Assembly: GCA_904502165.1 (NCBI GenBank)
Contig: CAJGDB010000007.1
Coordinates: 1-41,394 of the forward strand
DNA length: 41,394 bases
Source of the DNA: an uncultured Akkermansia sp.
GTDB lineage: Bacteria; Verrucomicrobiota; Verrucomicrobiia; Verrucomicrobiales; Akkermansiaceae
Reading direction: 5' to 3'
In this document: one piece after another, positions 9,149 through 17,275 of the stretch
Position numbering within the stretch: the stretch's first letter is position 1
Layout of the letters: every line of letters begins with the position of its first letter
Notes under the pieces: generated by a model
Seen by the model: the letters and a program-made list of their open reading frames with translations, nothing else
What the model was told of the DNA's origin: nothing
Database searches by the model: none
Position numbers and translations under genes: made by a program

Positions 9149-10090
9149 TTAGTCTTTTCGGGTCATTTCTACGAAAACATCTTCCAGACTGGGAATGTGG
9201 CGGTAAATGTGTCGCATCGGGAACTGGTGCGCGGCAATGATGGCGGCAGCTTTTTCGCGAGTGTCCGTACCGGGTTCGGCGCGCACTACCACATGGTGCC
9301 AGCCACCGGGCAGGGGGTCTTCCACAATCACTTTCTTCACAGGCTCAAAGGCTTCCAGCTCCTTGACCACAACATCCAGATCTCCCTTGAACTCAATGGA
9401 TACACGCCCGGCAGCACGCAGTCCACGTGTCAGATTGGAGGGTGTGTCGTTTGCTTTAATCTGCCCCTGGTCAATGATGATGACCTTATTGCAAATCATC
9501 TCCACCTCACTCAGAATGTGCGTGGAAAGAATGACGGTATGGTCTTCAGCAAGAGACCGGACCAAATCACGAATCTGGCGGATCTGGTTCGGGTCAAGCC
9601 CGTTGGTCGGCTCGTCTAGAATAAGCAAATCAGGGTCGCCCAGCAGCGCATCTGCCAGACCTACACGCTGGCGGTATCCCTTGGAAAGAGTTCTGATGAG
9701 ATTCTTGCGCTTAGGCTCCAGACCACAGCGATCTACCACCCAGCCGACCTGCTGACGAACAGATTTCCCGCAGATACCTTTGAGCCGCGCCCGGTATTCA
9801 AGGTATTGCAGCACGCGCATGTCATCGTACAAGGGAACATTCTCCGGCATGTAGCCCATGTGGCGGCGGGCTTCAAGTGGTTCGTCTATGATGTCGTGTC
9901 CTGCAATACTTGCCGTTCCTGCGGTTGGCGGCAAATATCCGGTCAGCATTTTCATCGTGGTTGTTTTTCCTGCGCCATTCGGCCCGAGGAAACCGACGAT
10001 TTCTCCTTTCTCAATCGAAAATGTTGCATCCTTGACCGCCGTGAAACGCCCAAAGACTTTATGCAGATGCTCAACTGTCACCATACTCAT
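9149..10090 (-). CDS. ABC transporter ATP-binding protein, GldA-like
   Basis: An ABC ATPase of 313 residues that powers the adjacent ABC-2 permease. Walker A is GPNGAGKTTTM, the signature LSKGYRQRVGLADALL, Walker B LLILDEPTNGLDP and the switch His in VILSTHILSE. The C-terminal extension (about 220-313), ending 'IPSLEDVFVEMTR', is typical of the GldA/DrrA/CcmA-like subgroup. I take ATG 10090 (next in-frame ATG 10084): it begins just before the conserved 'VTVEHLHKVFG', and a promoter ends 11 bases upstream, which makes the longer frame from 10174 untenable. It is the first gene of an eight-gene minus-strand operon. Confidence 0.88.
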   Translation of the reverse strand: MSMVTVEHLHKVFGRFTAVKDATFSIEKGEIVGFLGPNGAGKTTTMKMLTGYLPPTAGTASIAGHDIIDEPLEARRHMGYMPENVPLYDDMRVLQYLEYRARLKGICGKSVRQQVGWVVDRCGLEPKRKNLIRTLSKGYRQRVGLADALLGDPDLLILDEPTNGLDPNQIRQIRDLVRSLAEDHTVILSTHILSEVEMICNKVIIIDQGQIKANDTPSNLTRGLRAAGRVSIEFKGDLDVVVKELEAFEPVKKVIVEDPLPGGWHHVVVRAEPGTDTREKAAAIIAAHQFPMRHIYRHIPSLEDVFVEMTRKD

Positions 10091-10101
10091 AAGCGCGTGC
10101 C

Positions 10102-10129
10102 ATTTTAGCAGCTTTTTCCAGCATATCAA
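10102..10129 (-). promoter_or_regulatory. Sigma70-type promoter of the GldA-like operon
   Basis: On the minus strand: TTGATA, 16 bases, TAAAAT, then 11 bases to ATG 10090. The predicted transcript start lies about 4 bases before the ATG, so the mRNA would be almost leaderless; no Shine-Dalgarno is present. Confidence 0.6.
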
Positions 10130-10174
10130 GACGATTCTTGTCTGCTGCCACATACTAGATACATAATTCCGCAT

Positions 10175-10191
10175 TACGCATATTATGCGTA
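10175..10191. promoter_or_regulatory. Palindrome in divergent intergenic region, possible operator
   Basis: TACGCATA-T-TATGCGTA is a perfect 8-base inverted repeat around one base. It lies between the divergent promoters of the GldA-like operon and osmC, about 45 bases from either -35. The symmetry fits a dimeric repressor or activator site, but no second copy or regulator was identified. Confidence 0.4.
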
Positions 10192-10235
10192 GTTGTAATT
10201 TTATATAATTTTATCTCTGGTGGCGAGATTCTCTC

Positions 10236-10265
10236 TTGACTCTGCTCTACGAGCTGGAGTAGTAT
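10236..10265 (+). promoter_or_regulatory. Promoter of osmC operon
   Basis: TTGACT, 18 bases, TAGTAT, then 8 bases to ATG 10274. The predicted start of transcription falls at or within about two bases of the ATG, so a leaderless mRNA is expected. Confidence 0.65.
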
Positions 10266-10273
10266 GATGCCCT

Positions 10274-10681
10274 ATGGTCAAATGCACAATCAAATATGAG
10301 GGGGCTCTGCGCTGCCGCCTGGAGCATGGTCCTTCCGCTGCAAGCGTTGCAACAGATGCACCTGTGGACAACCGCGGCAAAGGCGAATCATTCTCTCCCA
10401 CGGATTTGATGTGCTGCGCCATGGCTGCATGCATGGAGACCATTATGGGCATTTATGCAGAAGACCATCAGGTGGAGCTCTCAGGCATGAGCATAACAGT
10501 CAGCAAAGTCATGAGCTCCAATCCCCGCCGCATTGCCCGCATTGAAACCGAAATCAGCGTGCCTCTGCCCGAAGATACTCCGCATAAACAGGCTCTGCTG
10601 GACTGCGTTATCGGAAGTCCAGCCATGCGAAGCCTCCACCCTGATATTGAAGTACCCATTACCTGGAACTGGCTGGGTTAA
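10274..10681 (+). CDS. OsmC/Ohr family protein
   Basis: A 135-residue cytoplasmic protein of the OsmC family, thiol-dependent peroxidases that reduce organic hydroperoxides. The two reactive cysteines are in expected places: Cys53 in 'DLMCCAMAACMETIM' on the central helix and Cys111 in 'LLDCVIGSPAMRSL'. The first helix has two further cysteines (47 and 48), which is unusual. The N-terminal strands 'CTIKYEGALRCRLEH' and the C-terminal 'PDIEVPITWNW' fit the YhfA/OsmC-like subgroup rather than classical Ohr. It heads a four-gene plus-strand operon and has its own promoter. Confidence 0.85.
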   Translation: MVKCTIKYEGALRCRLEHGPSAASVATDAPVDNRGKGESFSPTDLMCCAMAACMETIMGIYAEDHQVELSGMSITVSKVMSSNPRRIARIETEISVPLPEDTPHKQALLDCVIGSPAMRSLHPDIEVPITWNWLG

Positions 10682-10684
10682 TCC

Positions 10685-11131
10685 ATGAAACGACTGAGCT
10701 TCATCTACGCCGCTGCACCACTCATGGTAGCGCTCAACGCCCTGCCCGGCATGCTGGGTGGTGTCTGGCGCTGCATGGCGGCAGTAGTCATATCCCTGGC
10801 GCTCTGGGCTGTGATGTGGCTCCGATTCTACACAAATCGCAGACTGCGGCCGGAGTTTGCTATCCTTGTCATTGTTCCGGCACTCTTTCATCATATTCTA
10901 CAATCTGCTGGTCAGCAATACATTGCAACATTTCAGACCTCCGGCTGGCAGGATTTTAATTTCTTTCTCTGGGCTGCCGCCATCTTTGTCTTCATCCGGG
11001 CCATACTGCCCACTCCCGAGGAATACAAGGGTCGCCTCTCCGGAGATTCCGTCTTTATCTTCATGACCATCATCAGTGTCGTCTACGGACTCAGCTGCTG
11101 GGTGACAACACACATACCACTTGAACATTAA
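10685..11131 (+). CDS. Small integral membrane protein, unknown function
   Basis: 148 residues with four likely membrane segments (about 5-25, 30-47, 57-75 and 92-107) and a fifth near 122-142. There is a basic loop 'RFYTNRRLRPEF' after the second segment, so the N-terminus is probably outside. I recognise no family motif. The gene starts 3 bases after the osmC stop and ends 13 bases before the lipoprotein gene, so it is co-transcribed with them. Confidence 0.65.
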   Translation: MKRLSFIYAAAPLMVALNALPGMLGGVWRCMAAVVISLALWAVMWLRFYTNRRLRPEFAILVIVPALFHHILQSAGQQYIATFQTSGWQDFNFFLWAAAIFVFIRAILPTPEEYKGRLSGDSVFIFMTIISVVYGLSCWVTTHIPLEH

Positions 11132-11144
11132 TAACAACCGCAAT

Positions 11145-11756
11145 ATGAAACGCAATCTCTACCTTCTCACGGCTGGTCTCGTTCTCTGCTCCTGCACAGA
11201 ACCCGGCGATGTAGTGACCGGTTATGCCCGCATTGTTACAAAATCTTCCCCGGTGGCCCCTCCCGTGGTACAACCTGCTCCTGCACCTGTGCAGGCCGCA
11301 CCGGTTGCGACAGTCCGTCCAGCGCCCTCTGCTCCGGTGAAAGAGCAATTCGTTATAGAGGCACCCGTTATTCAGCCTGAGCCCATAGCCCAGCCAGCCC
11401 CTGCACCGGTGGCCACCCAGCCTACCATCATCACAAAGCCTGCCCCGGCAGCAGTTGCAGCGGCTCCTGCACCTGTAGTCTACCATCCGGTCGTCAGCCA
11501 GCAACAACCCGTTGTTACAACACCTGCCCCTGCTCCCGCTCCGGCAGCTACGCAGAAACCCGTTGCCCAGGTTTCACATCCTGTATATTCAGCCCCCGTT
11601 TCCCAGCAGCAACCGGTGCTCAGCACGCCTCCTGGCAGAGTCGACTGGAACAGCCCGCGCCAGGTTGCTCCGAAGAAGCGTGACTACCCCATTATGCCCG
11701 GCCAGAACCGCGGGCTTCGTAATCGCAAGCCTTCCAACATCTATTACTACAATTAA
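11145..11756 (+). CDS. Pro/Ala/Val-rich lipoprotein
   Basis: 203 residues. The N-terminus MKRNLYLLTAGLVLCSC is a lipoprotein signal; the lipidated Cys is 15 or 17. The mature part is almost wholly low-complexity, made of repeats rich in Pro, Ala, Val and Gln ('QPAPAPVQAAPVATV', 'TTPAPAPAPAATQKP', two 'VSQQQPV' motifs), and ends in a basic, Tyr-rich tail with NIYYYN. Such extended tracts usually span the periplasm or peptidoglycan. ATG 11145 is the first ATG; a TTG at 11121 would overlap the preceding gene and spoil the signal. The stop shares one base with the tlyA start (TAATG). No family recognised. Confidence 0.7.
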   Translation: MKRNLYLLTAGLVLCSCTEPGDVVTGYARIVTKSSPVAPPVVQPAPAPVQAAPVATVRPAPSAPVKEQFVIEAPVIQPEPIAQPAPAPVATQPTIITKPAPAAVAAAPAPVVYHPVVSQQQPVVTTPAPAPAPAATQKPVAQVSHPVYSAPVSQQQPVLSTPPGRVDWNSPRQVAPKKRDYPIMPGQNRGLRNRKPSNIYYYN

Positions 11757-12484
11757 TGGCCAAGCAGCGGTTAGACGTACTGGTAGCTCAGCAGGGACTG
11801 TGTGATTCACGCGAGCAGGCACAACGCCTTATCCTTGCAGGTGAGGTGAGCGTCAAGGGCCAGGTGGTCACCAAGCCTGGAACCAAGGTGGATGACACCC
11901 TGCCCATCACCGTAAAGAACAAGCCCCGGTACGTCAGCCGTGGTGGCCTGAAACTCGAGGGTGCACTTAAAGCATTCCCCGTCAAGGCAGAAGGAAAAGT
12001 TTGCCTCGATATTGGTTCATCCACAGGTGGTTTTACAGATTGCCTGCTGCAGAACGGAGCCCTGCGCGTTCATGCCGTCGATGTGGGGACAAACCAGTTG
12101 GTATGGAAACTGCGGAATGACCCGCGCGTCATTGTAAAAGAGCAGTTTAATGCCCGATACATGACCCCGGCAGACCTTGGCGAGAAAGTGCAACTCATTG
12201 TAAGCGATGTATCCTTTATCTCTCTCACCAAAATTCTACCGGCAGCCTATGACTGCCTGGAGGAAGGAGGTGATATGCTGGTCCTTATCAAGCCCCAGTT
12301 TGAATTGCAGCCGGAAGACATCGGCCCCGGTGGCATTGTCAGGGATGCAGCACTCCACCAGAGAGCCGTAGACAAGATTCACGATTTTGTGGTCAATGAA
12401 CTGCACCACGAGTGGTGCGGCGTAGCAGATTCCCCCATCACGGGCATGGAAGGGAACAAGGAATTCCTGGCATGGCTGAGATGA
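11756..12484 (+). CDS. tlyA: TlyA family rRNA 2'-O-methyltransferase
   Basis: 242 residues. An N-terminal S4 RNA-binding domain (about 1-60: 'RLDVLVAQQGLCDSREQAQRLI') is followed by 'KPRYVSRGGLKLEGALKAF' and a FtsJ/RrmJ-type Rossmann methyltransferase with SAM loop DIGSSTGGFTDCLL, acidic AVDVGTNQL and IVSDVSFISL, then LIKPQFE. This is the TlyA layout. In mycobacteria the enzyme methylates 16S C1409 and 23S C1920 and determines capreomycin sensitivity; older 'haemolysin' names are misleading. The gene is coupled to the lipoprotein gene by a one-base overlap and converges on recG with only 11 bases between the stops. Confidence 0.92.
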   Translation: MAKQRLDVLVAQQGLCDSREQAQRLILAGEVSVKGQVVTKPGTKVDDTLPITVKNKPRYVSRGGLKLEGALKAFPVKAEGKVCLDIGSSTGGFTDCLLQNGALRVHAVDVGTNQLVWKLRNDPRVIVKEQFNARYMTPADLGEKVQLIVSDVSFISLTKILPAAYDCLEEGGDMLVLIKPQFELQPEDIGPGGIVRDAALHQRAVDKIHDFVVNELHHEWCGVADSPITGMEGNKEFLAWLR

Positions 12485-12495
12485 AGCAGCATGAA

Positions 12496-14625
12496 TCAGC
12501 TGGTCAGCCCCCTGCCCTCATCATATTGCACCAACTCGCGAAGACAGGCATGTTCCGGTCTGTTTAAGGCCGGATCATCCTGCAGAATGGCTTTTGCTTC
12601 CCTGTTGGCCCGGTGAATCAGCCTGGCATCCGTCAGCCATTCAGTAAATTCAATCGTTCCAAGGCCGCTCTGCGCTGTTCCCAGAACATCTCCGGGGCCT
12701 CGCAGCAGAAAGTCCTGCTCGGCAATCTCAAAACCATTGAGCGTGCGGCACAGTACATCCAGCTTATTACGCCCCGCCTCGCCAGCTTTTACCTTACTGA
12801 GCAGGATACAGTAACTCTTGTGTTCACCGCGGCCGATACGGCCTCTCAATTGATGCAACTGGGAAAGCCCGAATGTATCAGCATCATTGATGAGCATGAT
12901 ATTAGCATTCGGCACATCGACTCCTACCTCCACTACGGTGGTGGCAACAAGAATATCCAGCCCACCGCAGCTGAAATCCTTCATGACAGCCTCTTTTTCA
13001 TCTGCCGCCATGCGTCCGTGAAGAAGCCCTACGCGACGTTGTGGGAAAACCTCCTTCCAGCGGGTTAATTCGCCTGTGGCACTAGATTGTTTACGGGTTT
13101 CACTCTCCTCGACCAGTGGAGAAACGATGTAAATCTGCCGTCCTGCATCCATCTGTTCCGTCATGAAGGCCACAATGCGCTTCATATTGGCCGGATTCCG
13201 CAGGACCGTCGTAATGCTGCCACGGTTGGCCGGCATCTCGTCGATGATGGAAACCTCCAGGTCGCCATATAAAGTCAAAGTCAGCGTGCGGGGGATGGGC
13301 GTGGCCGTCATGACCAGAACATCCGGATTCTCTCCGCTGGCAATAAACTGCTCCCGCTGCTCAACGCCGAACTTGTGCTGCTCATCAATAACAGCCAGTC
13401 CCAGATTATGCGGCCTGTGCTTTTTATAGAGCAAGGCGTGAGTTCCCACAATAATACGTGGTGTGGAATCCTGTTCCCCGGCATCGAGCACAAGTCCGGT
13501 ATCATCACTATGGTCAGCAGTACGCAGCGAAACCTTTACATCCGTATGCGCCAGTAACCTGCAGAAATTCCGGTAATGCTGTTCCGCAAGAATCTGGGTA
13601 GGAGCCAGCATGGCCGCCACTTTACCGCTACCCACCGCCAGGAGCATAGCACAGAGAGCCACCAGCGTCTTGCCGCTGCCTACATCGCCCTGAAGCAGGC
13701 GGTTCATCTGGCGGGGTGCAGCCATATCTGCCCGGATTTCCTCGATGCAGCGCAGCTGCGCCCGTGTAAGGGTAAAGGGTAGAGCCTGGAGCAACTCCTC
13801 CATATAAGCCGGACAACTCGCTGTAACCTGGCCGGGATTATTCTGCAGGCGCATACGCCGCCAGGCTACGCGGAATTGCTGTTCAAAGCATTCATTAAGG
13901 GCAAAGCGCAGGCGCGCTTTCTTCTGCTGCTCCAACTCTGCCGGGAAATGCACCTCCCTCATGGCTTGCCAATAAGGATAAGCAGGGGCAACATCATACC
14001 CCGGCACAGGCAAATCAGTCGCCAATTGCTGGAGCACATGCCAGACAATACTACGATAATTCCGGGCAGCTATTCCATTTACATTCTTATAAATGGGAAC
14101 AATCCGACCGGTATGCACGGAAGCAGCTCCCCCCTGTTCCGTCACCTGCGGCATAAGGGTGCCCCCCATGGCGGCTTCAACCAGGCGCCTTCCGGCATCC
14201 TCATCATCTATGATTTCAAAATCAGGATTCGAAAGAGTGAGCTTGCCGCCGTATAATCGAACCTTGCCATAAATGGAAAGATTCATGCCGGTGGCCAGAA
14301 GCTTGGAAACATAAGGCATGTTGAACCAGCGGAGATACAGTCGTGTACCATGCAGATCATCCAATTCTCCTGCCACAGCCTCAAAATAGCGCTTATAGGA
14401 ATAACGCCAGCCGCAATGATACAGGTGTACCCTTACGCACACCATTTCATCATTCTGCAGCATGTGCAGGGGGGCTGATTTCCGACGGTCTTCATAACGC
14501 CGGGGCAGCCGGCTCAAGAGCTGCAATACTGTCCGTATACCGGAAGATTCAAGAAATTGCACCTCGCGCTGGGAAATGAACCCCAGCTGACGCATTGGTG
14601 TATCAGGCTGCAGCCCCGGGTACAT
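12496..14625 (-). CDS. recG: ATP-dependent DNA helicase RecG
   Basis: 709 residues, close to the usual 690-ish. RecG reverses stalled replication forks and branch-migrates Holliday junctions. The N-terminal wedge/OB region (about 15-200) includes 'LLSRLPRRYEDRR'. Helicase motifs follow: LTRAQLRCIEEI, Walker A GDVGSGKT, DEQHKFGVEQR (the RecG form of the DExH box), VMTATPIPRTL, then the C-terminal domain with GLLHGRMAADEKEAVM, VATTVVEVGVDVPNA and QLRGRIGRG. The start at 14625 makes a TGATG overlap with the amidase stop; longer frames would lie inside the amidase gene. Transcription must come from the amidase promoter. Confidence 0.95.
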   Translation of the reverse strand: MYPGLQPDTPMRQLGFISQREVQFLESSGIRTVLQLLSRLPRRYEDRRKSAPLHMLQNDEMVCVRVHLYHCGWRYSYKRYFEAVAGELDDLHGTRLYLRWFNMPYVSKLLATGMNLSIYGKVRLYGGKLTLSNPDFEIIDDEDAGRRLVEAAMGGTLMPQVTEQGGAASVHTGRIVPIYKNVNGIAARNYRSIVWHVLQQLATDLPVPGYDVAPAYPYWQAMREVHFPAELEQQKKARLRFALNECFEQQFRVAWRRMRLQNNPGQVTASCPAYMEELLQALPFTLTRAQLRCIEEIRADMAAPRQMNRLLQGDVGSGKTLVALCAMLLAVGSGKVAAMLAPTQILAEQHYRNFCRLLAHTDVKVSLRTADHSDDTGLVLDAGEQDSTPRIIVGTHALLYKKHRPHNLGLAVIDEQHKFGVEQREQFIASGENPDVLVMTATPIPRTLTLTLYGDLEVSIIDEMPANRGSITTVLRNPANMKRIVAFMTEQMDAGRQIYIVSPLVEESETRKQSSATGELTRWKEVFPQRRVGLLHGRMAADEKEAVMKDFSCGGLDILVATTVVEVGVDVPNANIMLINDADTFGLSQLHQLRGRIGRGEHKSYCILLSKVKAGEAGRNKLDVLCRTLNGFEIAEQDFLLRGPGDVLGTAQSGLGTIEFTEWLTDARLIHRANREAKAILQDDPALNRPEHACLRELVQYDEGRGLTS

Positions 14626-15320
14626 CAGCGGTTGGACTTGCCTTGGTTGATACAGCGGTAATAATAGTCCACACGGCTGTGGAACCATGCCCATTTGGGC
14701 CCGGGTCGCCCATTGGTGAGCAAAGGAGCCGGACAATTCTTGCGGGTCCAGTGATAATGGGGCACAACACGGCGCAGATTGATGTTGTAGCGCTTCATCA
14801 GCACTGCTGTAAGCTTGGCCGCGCGGTCCCATGTGCGGAAGTGGTTGTGTCCCCTGTTCTCGCACTCACACATCTCAATGCCGATTGAGTTATGGTTGCC
14901 CGCCGGAGTACCGGCATGCCAGCCGGATTCACGAAGCGGCAGATTCTGCACGCACATGAACTGGTCTACAGTGAAATGCCAGCTGCGATTCGTGAAGGCA
15001 CCACGGCAGAGAGCTCGGGAATGCTGCATGGCCGTGGATGAAGGAGAATGGTTGGCTGTGCTGTGAATGGTGATGAAAGAAGGATTCAGACGGCGGGAGC
15101 CCCGGCGCTGGCGGGAATTGGCAGGCATGATCCGCACCTTGATGTTCACCTCGCGGGCCAGGCGGGCAATGCTGCGCTGCACCAGGGGAGTTGAAACAGC
15201 TTTGAAACGCACCGCCTTGGGCGTGCGAAGATAGGAATTCTGCCCCTGCTGCTGGCACGCTGTAAACGCGGCGGCAAAAGCCAGCATGGAAAGGACAAGA
15301 ATTTTACCATAGCGAACCAT
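14625..15320 (-). CDS. N-acetylmuramoyl-L-alanine amidase (Amidase_2) lipoprotein
   Basis: A 231-residue peptidoglycan amidase that should cleave the bond between MurNAc and L-Ala. The N-terminal signal ends in AAFTAC, so Cys22 is probably lipidated. The zinc-amidase fold begins at 'SFITIHSTAN' (His86) and closes with 'PHYHWTRKNCP' (His188 and Cys196), the three zinc ligands of the Amidase_2/PGRP family. 'HNSIGIEMCE' is the conserved central strand. The mature N-terminus is very basic (RQRRGSRR). Its product would act in the periplasm on cell-wall turnover. It heads a two-gene unit with recG, with a one-base overlap and no functional link. Confidence 0.88.
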   Translation of the reverse strand: MVRYGKILVLSMLAFAAAFTACQQQGQNSYLRTPKAVRFKAVSTPLVQRSIARLAREVNIKVRIMPANSRQRRGSRRLNPSFITIHSTANHSPSSTAMQHSRALCRGAFTNRSWHFTVDQFMCVQNLPLRESGWHAGTPAGNHNSIGIEMCECENRGHNHFRTWDRAAKLTAVLMKRYNINLRRVVPHYHWTRKNCPAPLLTNGRPGPKWAWFHSRVDYYYRCINQGKSNR

Positions 15321-15326
15321 GCGCGT

Positions 15327-15355
15327 ATTCTGCCATGTACGCCCCCGCTTGGCAA
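15327..15355 (-). promoter_or_regulatory. Promoter of amidase-recG unit
   Basis: Minus strand: TTGCCA, 17 bases, CAGAAT, then only 6 bases to ATG 15320. The predicted mRNA starts at the ATG (leaderless). Confidence 0.6.
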
Positions 15356-15402
15356 GTGAAAATCCTGTCCTTGCCGGAAGTTTTCCTCAAGAACTTAAAG
15401 CA

Positions 15403-15430
15403 GAAAGGACTCCGCAATGGGAGTCCTTTC
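15403..15430 (-). terminator. Hairpin downstream of rpiB-glyA
   Basis: GAAAGGACTCC, 6-base loop, GGAGTCCTTTC is a perfect 11-base stem lying 27 bases after the fused gene's stop. The T-run after it on the minus strand is weak, so termination strength is uncertain. Confidence 0.6.
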
Positions 15431-15456
15431 CGGGAACAGTCTTGAACCTCCTCTGC

Positions 15457-17142
15457 TTACGGCAGGGGGAAATTCTTATTGAAGGCAGAAACCTCTGCAC
15501 GGAGTTCATCATAAGCACCGGGAGTCTCGCATACCTTCTGGGCAGCCAGGATAGCAAGGCAGCGGCCGATGAACTCTGCCACCTTGCGGACATCGTCCTC
15601 CTTCATTCCGCGTGTTGTGACAGCAGGTGTCCCGATGCGGATGCCGCTGGGCTTGAAGGTGGATCCCTTGTCGTAAGGAATGGCATTCTTGTTGACAGTA
15701 ATGCCCACCTTGTCAAGAGCCACCTGAGCCTCTGCTCCATTGAGGCCTTTACCGCTGAGGTCTACCAGGAAGCAATGGTTATCCGTGCCGCCGGCAACAA
15801 TGCGGAAACCAAGCTGACTGAGCTTTTCGGCCATAGCCTTGGAGTTCTTCACAATCTGCTGTGCATATTCACGGAACTCCGGCTTGAGAGCCTCGCCCAG
15901 ACATGCAGCCTTGGCTGCAATCACATGCATGAGAGGCCCACCCTGCAGGCCGGGGAAAGTGGCACTGTCGAGCTTCTTGGCCCACTGTTCCTTGCACATT
16001 ACCAGACCACCACGGGGGCCACGCAGGCTCTTGTGTGTGGTAGTGGATACAAAGTCAGCGTAAGGCACCGGGGACGGATGCACGCCACCAGCCACGAGGC
16101 CTGCGATGTGAGCCATGTCCACAAACATGATAGCCCCTACTTCGTCACAAATCTGGCGAATACGGGCGAAATCTATCGTACGGGAATAAGCGGAGGCTCC
16201 AGCGAGAATCAGAGCCGGCTTCACCTCCCTGGCTTTTGCTTCCAGAGCATCGTAATCAATCATCTCCGTCTCTGGGTCCACTCCATAGTGAACCACCTTG
16301 TAGGTCTTGCCAGAGAAATTGGCAAAGAATCCATGAGAAAGATGCCCACCGCAGGCGAGGTCCATGGTCAGAATCGTATCACCCGGGTTGATGCAGGCAT
16401 GGTAAACAGACTGGTTAGCGGAGGAACCGGAATGAGCCTGAACATTTACAGCGTCGCAACCGAAGAGGGCCTTGGCGCGGTCAATGGCAAGCTGCTCAAC
16501 CTTGTCCACCACCTCACAGCCACCATACCAGCGCTTGGCGGGATACCCCTCTGCATATTTGTTGGTAAGGCAGGACCCCTGAGCCTCCATAACGGCCGGA
16601 GAAGCAAAGTTTTCGGAAGCAATCAGCTCAATGTTGTTGTTCTGGCGGCTGCGTTCCTCTGCAATGTAGCCGGCCAGCTCAGGATCACTGACGGCGAGCG
16701 GAGAGCCGGAACCTACGAGCAGGCGGGCGTTGTGGCGGCCCCCCTCATATTCAGAATCGAGCCAGATGCGGACAACCTCCTCCATGGACTCAGGAGAAAG
16801 GAAGGCAGAAGCGAGGCAAAGCACGTTGGAGTTATTGTGATGACGGGAAAAGGCTGCTTCCTGGGGAGTGCGTGCAAGCGTTGCACGTACACCGCACCAG
16901 CGGTTGGCCGCAATGCTCATACCCAGACCGGTAAAGCAGATCAGCAAACCGAGCTCAGCCCGGCCATCCACAATATGCTTGCATACCTTGTTGGCATACT
17001 CGGCATAATTGCAGGATTCCTTTGTGGCAGGACCAACATCCTCCACCTGGTAGCCCCAGCTTTCCAGGAGCTCGATAGCGGCTTCTTTCAGCTCCACACC
17101 CTTGTGGTCTGAACCTATGACGATGCGATATTCCTTATTCAT
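15457..17142 (-). CDS. Fused ribose-5-phosphate isomerase B / serine hydroxymethyltransferase
   Basis: One 561-residue frame joins two complete enzymes. Residues 1-145 are RpiB (ribose-5-P to ribulose-5-P): GSDHKG at 10-15, catalytic Cys69 in LLICFTGLGMSIAANR, His101 or 102 in SRHHNNSNVL, and YEGGRH at 132-137. Residues about 150-561 are SHMT (serine plus THF to glycine plus methylene-THF): 'IELIASENF', the PLP lysine K371 in STTTHKSLRGPRGG, and 'VDMAHIAGLVAGG'. There is almost no linker. 'ICFTG' replaces the usual 'ICGTG'. ATG 17142 is the start because the promoter occupies 17169-17197, overlapping the upstream in-frame ATG at 17178. A hairpin follows the stop. Pentose phosphate and one-carbon flux would be expressed at one ratio. 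Confidence 0.93.
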   Translation of the reverse strand: MNKEYRIVIGSDHKGVELKEAAIELLESWGYQVEDVGPATKESCNYAEYANKVCKHIVDGRAELGLLICFTGLGMSIAANRWCGVRATLARTPQEAAFSRHHNNSNVLCLASAFLSPESMEEVVRIWLDSEYEGGRHNARLLVGSGSPLAVSDPELAGYIAEERSRQNNNIELIASENFASPAVMEAQGSCLTNKYAEGYPAKRWYGGCEVVDKVEQLAIDRAKALFGCDAVNVQAHSGSSANQSVYHACINPGDTILTMDLACGGHLSHGFFANFSGKTYKVVHYGVDPETEMIDYDALEAKAREVKPALILAGASAYSRTIDFARIRQICDEVGAIMFVDMAHIAGLVAGGVHPSPVPYADFVSTTTHKSLRGPRGGLVMCKEQWAKKLDSATFPGLQGGPLMHVIAAKAACLGEALKPEFREYAQQIVKNSKAMAEKLSQLGFRIVAGGTDNHCFLVDLSGKGLNGAEAQVALDKVGITVNKNAIPYDKGSTFKPSGIRIGTPAVTTRGMKEDDVRKVAEFIGRCLAILAAQKVCETPGAYDELRAEVSAFNKNFPLP

Positions 17143-17168
17143 GTGGATGGGAAAACGTACAGGCGTGG

Positions 17169-17197
17169 ATACTATCATACCCCCTTAGCTATGGCAA
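17169..17197 (-). promoter_or_regulatory. Promoter of rpiB-glyA fusion
   Basis: Minus strand: TTGCCA, 17 bases, TAGTAT, then 26 bases to ATG 17142. The upstream ATG at 17178 lies inside this promoter and is excluded as a start. Confidence 0.65.
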
Positions 17198-17239
17198 GTG
17201 TTATTTACGTGTACGCGCGGCTCTCCCCTGCTCCCAATG

Positions 17240-17268
17240 TGACATTTTGCCAGTCTTTTCTGTAATAT
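17240..17268 (+). promoter_or_regulatory. Possible promoter of tyrosine recombinase gene
   Basis: TGACAT, 17 bases, TAATAT, then 7 bases to ATG 17276. The -10 is good, the -35 is weak (TTGCCA at 17247 is an alternative at poor spacing). It would give a leaderless mRNA from 17276 and would exclude ATG 17267. Confidence 0.4.
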
Positions 17269-17275
17269 GTACTAT

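Noticed and set aside
11250..11640. Tandem repeat array or CRISPR-like repeats
   Set aside because: The repetition is the Pro/Ala/Val-rich coding pattern of the lipoprotein, irregular at DNA level and without unique spacers.
14626..14865. 80-residue N-terminal extension of RecG
   Set aside because: It would lie wholly inside the amidase gene in another frame; TGATG at 14627-14623 is a natural coupled start and gives normal RecG length.
15319..17112. Long plus-strand open frame opposite rpiB-glyA (597 codons)
   Set aside because: It is antisense to two clearly conserved enzymes. Its product has no recognisable motif. Codon bias of the true gene keeps the opposite frame open.
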